A stretch of 64,000 nucleotides of DNA from Tomocerus qinae (lineage: Eukaryota; Arthropoda; Collembola; Entomobryomorpha; Tomoceridae): assembly GCA_020055645.1 (NCBI GenBank), contig CM034546.1, positions 24,490,001 to 24,554,000 on the forward strand, read 5' to 3'. The notes under the pieces were generated by a model. The model saw only the letters and a list, made by a program, of their open reading frames with translations. It ran no database searches and had not been told where the DNA came from. The position numbers and the translations under genes were made by a program. Below, one piece after another: positions 22,261 to 31,756 of this stretch (positions are counted from its first letter, which is position 1; the number at the start of each line of letters is the position of its first letter).

Positions 22261-22751
22261 ATGAAGGTAACATCACTACTATTATTTCATTATTGATACA
22301 ATAATCCCTTCACCGTATAATTATATTACCAGGATTTGATCGTATATATCCTGTTGGTGACCTCAATCTACTCCAGACACTTTTACGCTCCGTATTTAGT
22401 GGAGCGAAGCTGCGAATTTTGCCAAATATATATACTACAATGTATACTACAATGGACGCACAGGAGACCCGTTACTTTATTGTAACATATCGTCATGTAT
22501 ATTGTCTGAAGCATGCAGCCCCGGTATACTTATATCATTCGACCTTAGTAGGTATCTATTCTAGGCTTACATAATCTTAAATGACATAAATTAATTGTAG
22601 ATTAATAATATATGTTCCAGCACGGGCGGTGATTTGTCCTGAGACTTCGTGCTCTTTGCTCTGGACGCTGGACCTATATGCTCCCGTTTTGCATTCTATC
22701 TTAGCGGCTGATCGAGAAGGAAATCTTGTTTTCAATTGTACCCAATTATAA
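22261..22751 (+). CDS. Small secreted Cys-rich protein, three exons
   Basis: Exon 1 holds only ATG AAG (22261-22266) before a GTAACA donor. Exon 2 runs 22334-22547 after a TTACCAG acceptor. Exon 3 runs 22621-22751 after a TTCCAG acceptor and ends in TAA. The product starts MKDLIVYILLVTSIYSRHFY, a clear signal peptide. Paired cysteines follow (SCEFC, YCNISSC, EAC, ICPETSC) and the end is LVFNCTQL. Within exon 2 a one-base frame change is needed near a small duplication, TATATACTACAATGTATACT (22,425-22,450). Without it the frame stops at 22,485. The mix of signal peptide, six or more cysteines and short length suggests an extracellular effector or structural peptide. No family is recognised. 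Confidence 0.5.
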
Positions 22752-22882
22752 TTTGTAAAGCAATATTTCGTATAATGAATTAATGATTTACTTATGGTCG
22801 GAAATATACAATGGTATAGATATACACATATATAGATATATAGATATTATGTATGTGTGCATACACATACATACAATGTAAA

Positions 22883-22980
22883 AAGTACCTAAACCAACAA
22901 CCCAACAAGTGGCCTACGTGACGTGTACCCAACACGTCACGTGTATAAATAGACCACTTGTGTTGTTGGTTTAGGTACCT
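22883..22980. promoter_or_regulatory. Long palindrome with TATA box and CACGTGA sites
   Basis: Nearly the whole 98 bp folds back: the outer arms read GTACCTAAACCAACAA and TTGTTGGTTTAGGTAC. Further in come AAGTGGCCTACGTG and its partner, and the centre is ACGTGACGTGT-acccA-ACACGTCACGT. TATAAAT sits in the right arm (22944-22950), about 160 bp before the next coding frame. CACGTGACG motifs resemble bZIP/bHLH sites. A related palindrome lies at 26986-27116 before an unrelated gene. A regulatory role or a fold-back MITE origin are both possible. Confidence 0.6.
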
Positions 22981-23052
22981 TCTACCTAAACCAACCCACC
23001 ACCACCCCCAACCGTGTTGTTGGTTTAGGTACCTTCTACCTAAACCAACTCA
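22971..23052 (+). repeat. Direct repeat of a TTTAGGTACC...ACCTAAA hairpin
   Basis: The unit TTGTTGGTTTAGGTACCTTC followed by TACCTAAACCAAC occurs twice in a row, each itself an inverted repeat. It belongs to the same motif family as the arms of the preceding palindrome. Confidence 0.7.
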
Positions 23053-23157
23053 CCACCATATCCCCAACCAATAATCACCTTCACTTGCTGCTTGACCTTT
23101 ATCAATGGAGCACCTTTTTCTCCTTACGCTCCTTTCTACAAACAATACTTTGTCACC

Positions 23158-23514
23158 ATGCTACCTACAGAATGTTATTCTGTTGACGTCCAGACATACC
23201 GCCTTGTTTATCCCTACGACCTCGACAATTTACCATCACTTACAATCCTAACTCCCAAAGGAGACTTATTTGGACCTCTTTTTGACGACGACATCTACTA
23301 CTACATCGACAAAGACCACCCAAACTGTGTACTTGTCGACTTCACCAAGTACTGGGACGGTAATTACGTCATTACGGCGACATACAAAAACTTGACAATG
23401 ACTTTTACAATTGCACATCCATACACTCCAGAACAACTGTACGGATTCAACCTGCCCAATACTTCCCGGACAAACTCCCACTCTTCTTGCAACAAACCTC
23501 ACTACTTAATTTAA
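23158..23514 (+). CDS. Unknown small protein, possibly beta-sandwich/secreted
   Basis: Open frame from ATG at 23158 (context ACCATGC) to TAA at 23514, 118 codons. The frame stays open upstream to 23044 (ITFTCCLTFINGAPFSPYAP), so a longer product with an unseen 5' exon is possible. Alternating hydrophobic residues and WDGNYVITATYKNLTMTFTI look like Ig-like or other beta-sandwich strands. It also contains an acidic, Tyr-rich stretch, FDDDIYYYIDKDHP. A TATA box in the palindrome at 22,944 lies upstream. An ATG at 23105 in another frame opens a 48-codon frame with a leader-like start; I consider it less likely. No family is recognised. Confidence 0.5.
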   Translation: MLPTECYSVDVQTYRLVYPYDLDNLPSLTILTPKGDLFGPLFDDDIYYYIDKDHPNCVLVDFTKYWDGNYVITATYKNLTMTFTIAHPYTPEQLYGFNLPNTSRTNSHSSCNKPHYLI

Positions 23515-24599
23515 ACTTTTTTTTCTGAATTATTATTCCTTATTCCTTTCGCATTAAAAAATGGTCGTCGTACCAAAAAAAATTTTTTTAATTTGTTGTC
23601 TCCATTGTTAGGATTAACCTTCCGACTAGACTCAAACAGCTTAGTCGGTTGGACAGCGTAAACCGAAACCACGCCCAAAGTCATGTTTTTCGGCCTACTT
23701 GGCTTACATTTACAAGAAAACGCAACATATAGGTTGACTTATTGACAAATGATAGCGTAAATTTAAAAATTCATACTTCTTTCACATGTTTTGGAAGGCA
23801 TTTTTAACTTATTATTATTAATAGTAACTGTAAAATAAGACTTGCAAAAAATAAGCTTTCATTTATTGCCCGCCTGATTTGTGTTTATTTATTTATAGAT
23901 TTGGGGACATGTAAGGCCAGAAGCTATAAGCCTGTAACGATCAAGTGAAAAACCCTTTTGATTTAGTGTATTATAATATTATATTGATTGATATGATATG
24001 ATATACTTACCAGGCTTTATGAAATAATTTAGGGAAGGCTGTAAAACATATAAATTTAAAGAAATGACTACTTGCATCAATATGAAATTTAAAATAAAAA
24101 TGATTGATTATGTTATTATCATCGTCACGAATTGTTTAGTTATTTTTGCCTTATACCGGAACACCAAAGCTATTTGTTATATTTGGATCAGAAAAATCAT
24201 CTATTTCGTCGTTATATTATACTAGTAGCCCCCAGGGCAGGACTCAATTTCAAAAGGTATGCAATCATCATGCGTATTGGACATACAAATATTTATTTGT
24301 GTCAAATTTATAAATATTTATTTGTTCACGCTTTTCACCCTACCACACATAGTTACATACATAGATATATAGGCATGTAAATTTATTACACCATCTAAAA
24401 CGGTGATTATAAAATAGATTATTATTCCAATTGTTGTCCAACGAATTAGGGCTCCAAAGCTCAAAAATTATAAAACAGATTTTAGTAATTCAGTCTAATT
24501 ATTACATTTCGTTCTGAGCAAATAAAATTTAGGAGCAGAATGAATAAATTCATAAAGATTAATAATATATTATACAGTATTTTATTAACTGCTTGATAC
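23515..24599. other. AT-rich spacer, no gene seen
   Basis: Contains a short ACTAGTAGCCCCCAGGGCAG stretch near 24,220 that recurs, slightly changed, near 56,800. This suggests a dispersed repeat fragment. Otherwise nothing is recognised. Confidence 0.4.
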
Positions 24600-26480
24600 T
24601 ATAAATTAACTGTTAAAGTGACTACTATTGCATCCCCTTTTTCATGCAATGATGGAAATAAATATGTGCAGTACCATCATCTTCTGGCTGATAATAGCCA
24701 GCCCCCCATAACATTCATAGTCATTACGCGTCATAGTTATATTTATTCTCACTGTCGGATATCTTTTTACGAATTTCAGCAATGTACGTAGTCGGGGTTT
24801 GTCATATTGCGGAGTAGCTGAACATAACAATTTGACAGTCCGTTTTACAATCTGCATTTTCAAAATTCATAATCCCATTCCGAGTGCAAATAATGTTTTA
24901 AAAATGTTATTTTTTATGTAATTATTTCACGTGTCAACATTACTTGTTCGACATTGTCTATGATGTCTTTGTCGAAAGGATCTCCCAATTTCGTTCTCTG
25001 AGCTCAAGTGTGCTTGAATGCTTCTGCAATTCTTTGGTAAGTAACAATATTCTCCTCCAAATTATCGGTGTTGGGGACTGTTACATGCCCATCCAACAGC
25101 AGTTAGTTGCATCATATACGCCACTAGAATTCCACTACCCGGTGGGGGTACAGAGCGTGCATTGTAAATGAATCCTCCTTTTAGTTCCACCTTGAATGAC
25201 TCATCATTTACTGAAATACTATCTTTTGTAACCTTTCAGTGAAATCCACTGCATTATCCAATTTTGCTGGGAATTTTAATTGTTCATTTATTATTAAATT
25301 GCAAGTTACTCACTTGTAATTTACCATACCTTCTTCTTTGAACTTTCCTCCTAAATCTTTCAAATCTTTGACAAAATTCTTCATGATGTCTCCTGTATAA
25401 AATTCTTCACTGTCCCTGTCTTCTTCTGCAATAATGGTAGCTAATGTTTTATGCTAATTATGGTCTCGTCATCAACACTTTGCCTTCTTTGTAGACATCG
25501 TTGGTGGCTGGATTCCATAAAATTTCTTTCATAGACGGTGTTCTACTGATCGTAGCTGATTTGTGCTGATCCATGGCTATATTATTGTAGCAAAACTGGC
25601 AGACACACGGATACCGTTGCTGCACAAATTTATCCCTGGCTGCAGAACTGCATTTTTATTCCACTCTAATTTTCCACTCTCTCTGTCTATGCAGTTCCAT
25701 GAGTCCTTTTATTTCCCCTGGAATTACGGCAACAGCCAAAGGGCCTCTGGCCGATGATGCCTGCTCGTCTCTATTGAACATAGTAATAATATTATTATCT
25801 TCATAGGCAGCACCTGGACCTACTTTTCTCGGGCATTAATAATAACCTTAAAAATGAACGTAGAAAATGTCACGGTCAGTTAAATTGCAGCAGGATATTT
25901 TTCTTATTTGGCGTTACACATAATAAATTGAATGCATTGTTAAATATTGTTACACTGCTGCCTTCTTTTGTAATGGCGTTGTACATGACCATGAGAAATC
26001 CTCCCCTGATTCCACTGCTGCTAAATAGATGCATTGCTCCCATACATAACAGCGCCGCAACCGCAGCGTCGACAACGCTTCCACCCAACTTGAGCATATC
26101 TCTAACAATAATAATAATTGCAAATACAAAAAATGACATCATTTCTGATTAACGGAAATTATAACTTTTATTACCTAAAATAAAATACAGTATTCATACT
26201 TTCCGACAATAGCACATTCTGGATGATCTGCAAAACAACGGCAGCGTTGTCATCATACACTCCCATTTATTCGGTAGGTTAACAACAACCACACGTCCAT
26301 CGTCTGAATCTGTTGTTTTCAATAATAATATATTACTATGCCTGCAATAATTCCAACAATCACAACCAGTAAAACAACCTCCCCTACGGTATAATACTTG
26401 TTGGTTCTACGGCTGTACGGTTTCCTAATCTTTGGGATATTTGGCCGGGGTTTTTATAGGGTACTACAATATAGACGGAA
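24600..26480 (-). pseudogene. Gamma-glutamyltransferase (GGT)-like pseudogene
   Basis: Minus-strand pieces follow the order of GGT. First comes a membrane-anchor exon (RKPYSRRTNKYYTVGEVVLL then VVIVGIIAGIV), then HPECAIVG and RDMLKLGGSVVDAAVAALLC (about 26,100). SSSGIRGGFLMVMYNA and RGPLAVAVIPGEIKGLMELH (25,740) follow. After these come TPSMKEILWNPATNDVYKEG (25,510), IIAEEDRDSEEFYTGDIMKN (25,420), PPPGSGILVAYMM (25,130), RTKLGDPFDKDIIDNV (24,960) and PEDDGTAHISIIA (24,650). GGT cleaves gamma-glutamyl bonds of glutathione outside the cell and is an Ntn hydrolase with an autoprocessing Thr. That Thr lies in the TS/T motif expected after GTAHISI, and the sequence is degraded there. Several frameshifts and stops occur, so it is non-functional as given. 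Confidence 0.85.
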
Positions 26481-26600
26481 AGTGATCTTTATAGTGTCTA
26501 AACCTAAACTTTTGAGAAAAAATTGTGTGCGGACTATTTAACACTGATTTTTAATTGTCCTTTAATTTTAACTACCTTAGTCATCCAAAAATCAATACAA

Positions 26601-26663
26601 ACCTGCAAGGGTAGTAGTAGCAGATATATTATTATAAATAACTGCTAGACTACCCTTGCAGGT
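26601..26663. repeat. Near-perfect 22-bp hairpin
   Basis: ACCTGCAAGGGTAGTAGTAG pairs with CTACTACCC-type sequence in CTGCTAGACTACCCTTGCAG, with a small bulge and a ~19-base AT loop. It is pre-miRNA-like in size, but expression cannot be judged. Confidence 0.5.
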
Positions 26664-26738
26664 AAAGTGTAATAATAATAATACCTTTCACTTACGATCC
26701 TAACCTAATTTAAAGCAACTTTATGACTGTCAAAAATA

Positions 26739-26811
26739 AACAAATAAATAAATAAACAAAAAATAAACAAATAAATAAACAAATAAATAAATAAATAAAC
26801 AAATAAACAAA

Positions 26812-26846
<35 letters not shown>

Positions 26847-26903
26847 ACAAATAAACAAATGAATAAATAAATAAACAAATAAATAAATAAATAAATAAAT
26901 AAA
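26739..26903 (+). repeat. (AAAT)n/(AAAC) microsatellite
   Basis: About 165 bp of AAATAAATAAAC-type tetranucleotide repeats, followed near 26,920 by TTAGGTTAGGTTAGG, three arthropod telomere-type units. Confidence 0.95.
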
Positions 26904-26985
26904 TCTCCTAGTCCCTATTCCTTAGGTTAGGTTAGGTCACACACAACACATACATATAATATATAATATATATAAATATAGAACA

Positions 26986-27116
26986 AAGTACCTAAAACAA
27001 CAACAACCCAAGTGGCCTACGTGACGGGTTGGCTATAATTGGATGGCCGGCCTTTCTAGTTATTACCCAACACGGCACGTAGACCACTTGTGTTGTGTTG
27101 GTTGGTTTAGGTACCT
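26986..27116. promoter_or_regulatory. Second copy of the GTACCTAAAC palindrome, upstream of the SIM-rich gene
   Basis: Same modules and order as 22883-22980: GTACCTAAA, CCAAGTGGCCTACGTGACG, then CAACACGGCACGTAGACCAC and TTGTGTTG...GGTTTAGGTAC. The loop is longer and TATAAATA has been lost from the right arm. An upstream ATATATAAATATAG (26,967-26,980) could substitute. The likeness to the first palindrome, with unrelated genes downstream, implies a mobile or duplicated regulatory cassette. Confidence 0.6.
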
Positions 27117-27374
27117 TGTACCTAAACCAACCCACTACCACCACCCCCAACCAACCAACCAACCAACAGGTACAAAAGACTACAATCAGTATTCTTTTGT
27201 TCCTTATTGTGTCAACAATATTCTACTTGTTTTATAGCCGTCTCGTCTTCTTATTACGGTAATTTTTTACTATTGTTTATTTAAATTATTTTATTTTTAT
27301 TATTTTAATATTTCATTAATCATTTTATTAAATATTTATTCAATTTGTTTGAAAAATTGCAGATATCCAGTACA

Positions 27375-27942
27375 ATGGCATCTACTTCTTCAAGCATTCA
27401 AGTGGTGGTCGACCTTGACGCCACTATCATCATCCCTGAAGAAGGCTACATGGTAAAACATTTTATTCATTTACTTTATTCATTTTTTATTCATTTTATT
27501 TAAAATCTTTTCATTCTTTTTCCCAAGACTTTGATTTTAATCATATTTATGTTGTTTTCTTCTTTGCAGGATTATCAACCTGCAGCTGTGGACGTCGCAG
27601 AGGATGACCGTCTTCCCATTGACAATGTCGTCAACAACATTGTTGACGACGAACAACAACCTCAACTTGTCGTACCAGACAACCAAATCCTGGTAAGAAT
27701 TTTAATTATTTTTTATTATTTAATTTGATAACTATTAATTTATTTAAAACAATTTATTAAACTATTTTTAGTTTCATTAACTATTATTTCATTAATAATA
27801 ATAATTTTTTTTATTTATTATTCTTTAGGTTCGTCCAGAACCTGTTGTCATCACTATCGAAGACAGTGATGACGATGAGGATGACGTCATCATCATTGAC
27901 GACCAAGACGACGACGTCATCGTTTTGGGTGAGGAAATTTAG
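27375..27942 (+). CDS. Small acidic protein with repeated SUMO-interaction-like motifs
   Basis: Three coding exons, all phase 0: 27375-27452, 27570-27692 and 27829-27942 (TAG). A 5' UTR exon ending at 27258 (ACG|GTAATT) is joined at acceptor TTGCAG (27361-27362). The 104-residue product contains IQVVVDLD, PVVITIEDSDDDEDD, VIIIDDQDDD and VIVLGEE. Each is a short Val/Ile core next to acids, which is the SUMO-interacting motif pattern. A nuclear SUMO-binding adaptor is the simplest reading. No folded domain is seen. The TAG sits where a run of eight GAG codons begins, and the same frame stays open after it, so the stop may be a recent GAG-to-TAG change or a readthrough site. It is preceded by the palindrome at 26986-27116. 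Confidence 0.65.
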
Positions 27943-28169
27943 GAGGAGGAGGAGGAGGAGGAGGAGGACATACAGGAAATAATTCGAGTGGCGATGGAGG
28001 ACCCATCCAGGGTCGAAGTTCCTGAACTCAGGAGCAGGTCACCGTCCTGATGCAGGCGCCATCAATGGGAAGCGGGTTCCTGATTTGGAACATCCAAAAC
28101 GCCAGGAGACTTTTGTCCTTTCCCCCTCAAATTCTCGCAGAAATGACTTTGAGGGTTGTTCGTCAATAA
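27943..28169 (+). other. In-frame and shifted coding continuation after the TAG
   Basis: Directly after TAG the same frame reads eight Glu, then DIQEIIRVAMEDPSRVEVPE up to TGA at 28048-28050. With one base shift near 28,035 the adjoining frame reads MQAPSMGSGFLIWNIQNARR and ends TLRVVRQ at TAA 28167-28169. The protein-like quality suggests the gene once had a longer C-terminal domain. Alternatively this is 3' UTR. Confidence 0.4.
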
Positions 28170-28720
28170 CCTAAACTCTGTAACATTATTTTTTATTTAT
28201 GTTGTCTTAATTTTTTTATTTATATTGTCCTTATATTTTTATTTATTAATTCATTGTTGTAATTAAAACAAAATATATTTTTTTACATAAATTCATATAA
28301 TTAATGTCACAAAAACTCATAAAAAATAAAAAATAATAATAAAACATCAAAAAAAACCAAAATAAACATTAAAAAAAACAAAAATATTAAAAACTCGAGC
28401 TCATTTGAGTTCAACTCGAGCTCAATTGAGTTCAACTCGAGCTCTCGAGATTTTATGGAGTGTTTATTATTAAAAATAGAGTATTTCAATGTTGCCTGTA
28501 TTTGATGCTACGATCTACCTAATTGTACTGTTATTACTTTGGTTTAGGTTAGGTTAGGTTAGTCCGAATACAAAATCTGCATAGCTGAGATTGACCTCTC
28601 GACTTACCAGGGCTTTTTTTAGGTAACAAACTTTTCTTCTTCTCTTTGGTGGACTTGCACTCGTCAAAGGATTTGTATAAAAAACAATATACCAAACAAA
28701 AACAAAATAACAACATTTAA
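28170..28720. other. AT-rich spacer with 21-bp palindromic tandem repeat
   Basis: 28,393-28,448 holds three copies of ACTCGAGCTCAATTGAGTTC, a self-complementary unit. TTTAGGTTAGGTTAGGTTAG near 28,540 is a short telomere-type run. No gene is seen. Confidence 0.6.
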
Positions 28721-28905
28721 TTTAGGGTTAGTTTAATTTAGTTGTAAATTATATTTAGGGTTAGTTTAATTTAGTTGTAAATTATATTTAGGGTTAGTTT
28801 AATTTAGTTGTAAATTATATTTAGGGTTAGTTTAATTTAGTTGTAAATTATATTTAGGGTTAGTTTAATTTAGTTGTAAATTATATTTAGGGTTAGTTTA
28901 ATTTT
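28721..28905 (+). repeat. 33-bp tandem repeat, about 5.5 copies
   Basis: Unit starts TTTAGGGTTAGTTTAATTTA and continues GTTGTAAATTATA; the copies are almost identical. Confidence 0.95.
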
Positions 28906-28910
28906 AATTA

Positions 28911-29004
28911 TTTTGGTGGGAACAGTGTCTCGGATGTAGTTTATCCGAGACAGCAGTAGTACTTTCTCTGATAAACTACATCCGAGACACTGTTCCCACC
29001 AAAA
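28911..29004. repeat. Perfect 34-bp inverted repeat at the LINE edge
   Basis: 28911-28944 (starting TTTTGGTGGGAACAG) is the exact complement of 28971-29004, with a 26-base spacer. The right arm is part of the LINE coding sequence and the left arm lies at its 3' breakpoint. This looks like a snap-back event during integration or repair. Confidence 0.85.
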
Positions 29005-30101
29005 CAATTTTGAATATTCATCAAGTACATATTGCTTGCGTTAGAATGCGGTAATAACCTACACGAATATTGAACAAGAAATTCATTTGTAATTTGATCC
29101 GGCCCAGGTGCCTTGTTGTATTTCATCTTTTTTAGTGCCCCCACTAACTCGTCCATGATTATTGGGGTCGTTAGCATTGGGTGTCCAGCGTATTGATATT
29201 CTGCTACAAATTGAAATTTCTGTGGCATTGAATCTCTGTAGTATCTTTCCCAGTCTTCAGAACGTATAGGAATTTTACTACTTGGTTTTCGCCTTAGGCA
29301 TTTTACTCTTTTCCAAAATGCCGCTCCAGGTTTGGTGGAATTAATATTGTTTCGTTGCTTTGTCCAAAAATCTTTCTTTTTAGCTTTTCGGCAATTTATA
29401 TAATCCTTTTTGGCTTTAAAGTAACTGGCCGCATCCTGCTCTTTCCATTTTGATCTTTTTGCTATTTTGAATTTGTCTTTGCAGCGATTAAACATTTCTC
29501 AGCACACCGAATCAAACCAAATTGCATCCGGATATTCTTTCCTCCTTCCAACCATTTTTGATTTAATCGCCACCTTGTGGATGGTATCACACATTGATTT
29601 GCAGTTCTGAATGCTGTCCGTGAGTGAATTCAAATTTCTTAGGAAGTCTTTGGAATGTTCATTTTTCCATTTAATTTTTCGCTCTCTCGCACTTTTCATT
29701 GTCTGTTCCTGCCCAGAGTTACCACTATTGGGAAATGATAAGATTCATTTATATTTAGCACCTTAAAATCTATTGTGTAAGCTGCTGTGTATTTATTAGT
29801 TAGCATAATATCGATGGAACTTTTACCGTTATTATTTACAAACGTAAACTCCCCATTACGATCCCTGGCTGTGGTCCCAATTAGTATTATTATGTCATTG
29901 TTTTCTACGAGATCGATAAAAGTTTCACCGTTTTTATTACATACCTTGTCCTGTGATTGTCTGTGTTTAATATTGTGTGATTTATAATACAATTCCTCAT
30001 TTTGGTATTGCCCAATACGAGCATTAAAATCGCCCCTAAGCAGGATTGGAATAGAATTTAGCGTCTGCAGGTTTTCTATTACACCGTCCAATAGCTGAAT
30101 A
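28945..30101 (-). pseudogene. Truncated non-LTR retrotransposon (endonuclease and start of RT)
   Basis: Minus strand. The AP endonuclease part has LLRGDFNARIGQY, GKSSIDIMLTNKY and ESYHFPIVV (30,091-29,696), the metal/catalytic motifs of LINE endonucleases. A linker (29,699-29,499) and an RT N terminus follow, with MKYNKAPGPDQITNEF (about 29,110). The rest of RT and the 3' end are missing. There is a one-base overlap shift at 29,696-29,699 and an in-frame TGA (VC-TGA-EMF) near 29,497. The 5' truncation at about 30,101 abuts an unrelated plus-strand coding sequence. The endonuclease type is that of the CR1/L2/Jockey group; the clade is uncertain. Confidence 0.8.
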
Positions 30102-30178
30102 CAAGGATCACAGAACTAGATCACATAACTTGTGAACAGGTGGCAACTATCCTCACTAGCTTCTTCCAAATCCTCCAC
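30102..30178 (+). pseudogene. Left fragment of an unidentified plus-strand coding sequence
   Basis: Open frame LNTRITELDHITCEQVATIL plus TSFFQILH runs to the hAT insertion and resumes in frame at 37927 after the second TCCTCCAC copy. It is therefore the same gene as 37919-38277, split by the transposon. Confidence 0.5.
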
Positions 30179-30317
30179 CGGGGATGCAAAAACTAAAGTA
30201 TCCTAGTATCCAGGATACTTTGGGATTTTTGGCATTAACGCATGTAATAAGGCGGTACCCGCCCAAACTCGCCCCCTTGGGGGCGGGTTTGGCTACACAC
30301 ACACGTGACTTTGCCGT

Positions 30318-30532
30318 AAAAGGCGAAAAGTGAGGCGCAAAAGTAAAAGAATGAGGCGGAAAGGCAAAAAATGAGGAGCAAAAGCAAAAAAATGAGGCGC
30401 AAAAGCAAAAAAATGAGGCGCAAAAGCAAAAAATGAGGCGCCAAGCCAAAAAATGAGGCGCAAAAGAAAAAATTAGGCGAAAAGCAAAAAATGAGAAGCA
30501 AGACCAAAAAAATGAGGCTCAAAAGCAAAGAA
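30318..30532 (+). repeat. Subterminal GAGGCGC array, hAT copy 2
   Basis: Identical in layout to 1652-1866 in copy 1; candidate transposase-binding repeats. Confidence 0.8.
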
Positions 30533-31096
30533 ATGTGAAAAGAGTCGAGAGACCCTGATACAATTTAATACATGTGCCTGTGCCTGGCCATGTGTATACT
30601 TAATATGAAAGAAATTGATATTATGATTCGATATTATGTATTGAAATTTCACTTCCTCCAGAATCGCATATTTAAGATATTTATAATCAAAACAAGCTTT
30701 AAATTATTATTTTTACCTACCTGATTTATGAGTTGTGTTGTGGCATCTTAATTGTCAATGGAAAGGTGTTTTGGGGCGATTTGGATATCAATGCATGAAT
30801 TCGCAGCATTTCATCGATAAATAAACATTTCGTTTGAAATTACCCCTAAGTATATGCAAATGTTAATGAAGTAGTCCTTTATTATGTATCACATGATAAA
30901 TGGGCACATGCACTTGAACGAACTGATTCAACAGATCGAGTTTATGAACGAATCAATCAATATCAATCAACAGTTTTAAGTTTGAGGGATAATAAATTTA
31001 ATAATATTAAAAGTTGTATTATCGTCTGTCATGTAGTAATAAATGTGTGCAGTTTGTCATAGACTATAATTGATAATTTTTTCAATTGGCACCGAA

Positions 31097-31399
31097 ATGA
31101 GTGACAAGAGTAAAACAGGCCATGGGCATAGTGAGGTCAAATACGGCTGTAGAAAGCCCGGGTGTACTTATAGTGGTAGGAAAGACAATTTAAAAAGACA
31201 TTATACAAGTGCACATCCAGGGTTTAATCCTGAACATGAACCTGGGCAGCCAAAAGTTGATTCATATTTTAAGAAATCATCATCAAGTGAAAGTGACGAG
31301 GCAAAGTCACCCGCATCTTCATTTCTTTCACCTACGTCTCCATTTGCATCAACGTTAGCTCTATCTCCGAGGATTTTGTTTGCAGAAGAGTCATTATAG
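31097..31399 (+). CDS. hAT copy 2 ORF1, zinc-finger exon (open)
   Basis: Same finger as in copy 1 but with T4 at 31267-31270, so the frame continues into a Ser/Glu-rich tail (KKSSSSESDEAKSPASSF) and stops at 31399. This is probably the correct form of the exon. How it splices to 31691-31756 is unclear, since no consensus donor is seen in frame before the stop. Confidence 0.65.
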   Translation: MSDKSKTGHGHSEVKYGCRKPGCTYSGRKDNLKRHYTSAHPGFNPEHEPGQPKVDSYFKKSSSSESDEAKSPASSFLSPTSPFASTLALSPRILFAEESL

Positions 31400-31690
31400 A
31401 GACGAAATAGTCATTATTTTGTAAAATTCAAGGTTTCCCAATTCCCACTTAGAAAAAGGTAATAATAAAATCGAATTGGAAATGTGTGAAATAATGGGCA
31501 TAGATAGTAAAGTATGCCAAAATTCTAATTTTTTGGCTTTATTTCCCACATTTCCCGCATTTCTCGAGCATCAAACTAAGTGGGGTGTGAAATGAAGACA
31601 TTCGAAACCTGGGGTAAATTATCAATTTTTGGAATATCCATTCTGTAACGAAGTCTACTTTTAAGTCATAATTAATATGTGTTATTACAG

Positions 31691-31756
31691 CCTAAGCCAA
31701 AAATAAAAGACCCAGTAACTGATGAAATTTTTAAAAGCGCCGAGACATCAACTCAG
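31691..31756 (+). CDS. hAT copy 2 ORF1, internal exon
   Basis: Identical to 3028-3093: TTATTACAG acceptor, CAG|GTAAGA donor, phase 0, 22 residues rich in Lys, Pro and Glu. Confidence 0.6.

Noticed and set aside
22883..28200. Integrated parvovirus-like genome bounded by hairpins
   Set aside because: The two palindromes are in the same orientation, and the genes between them (a secreted-type gene and a GGT pseudogene) are cellular; no replication or capsid motifs.
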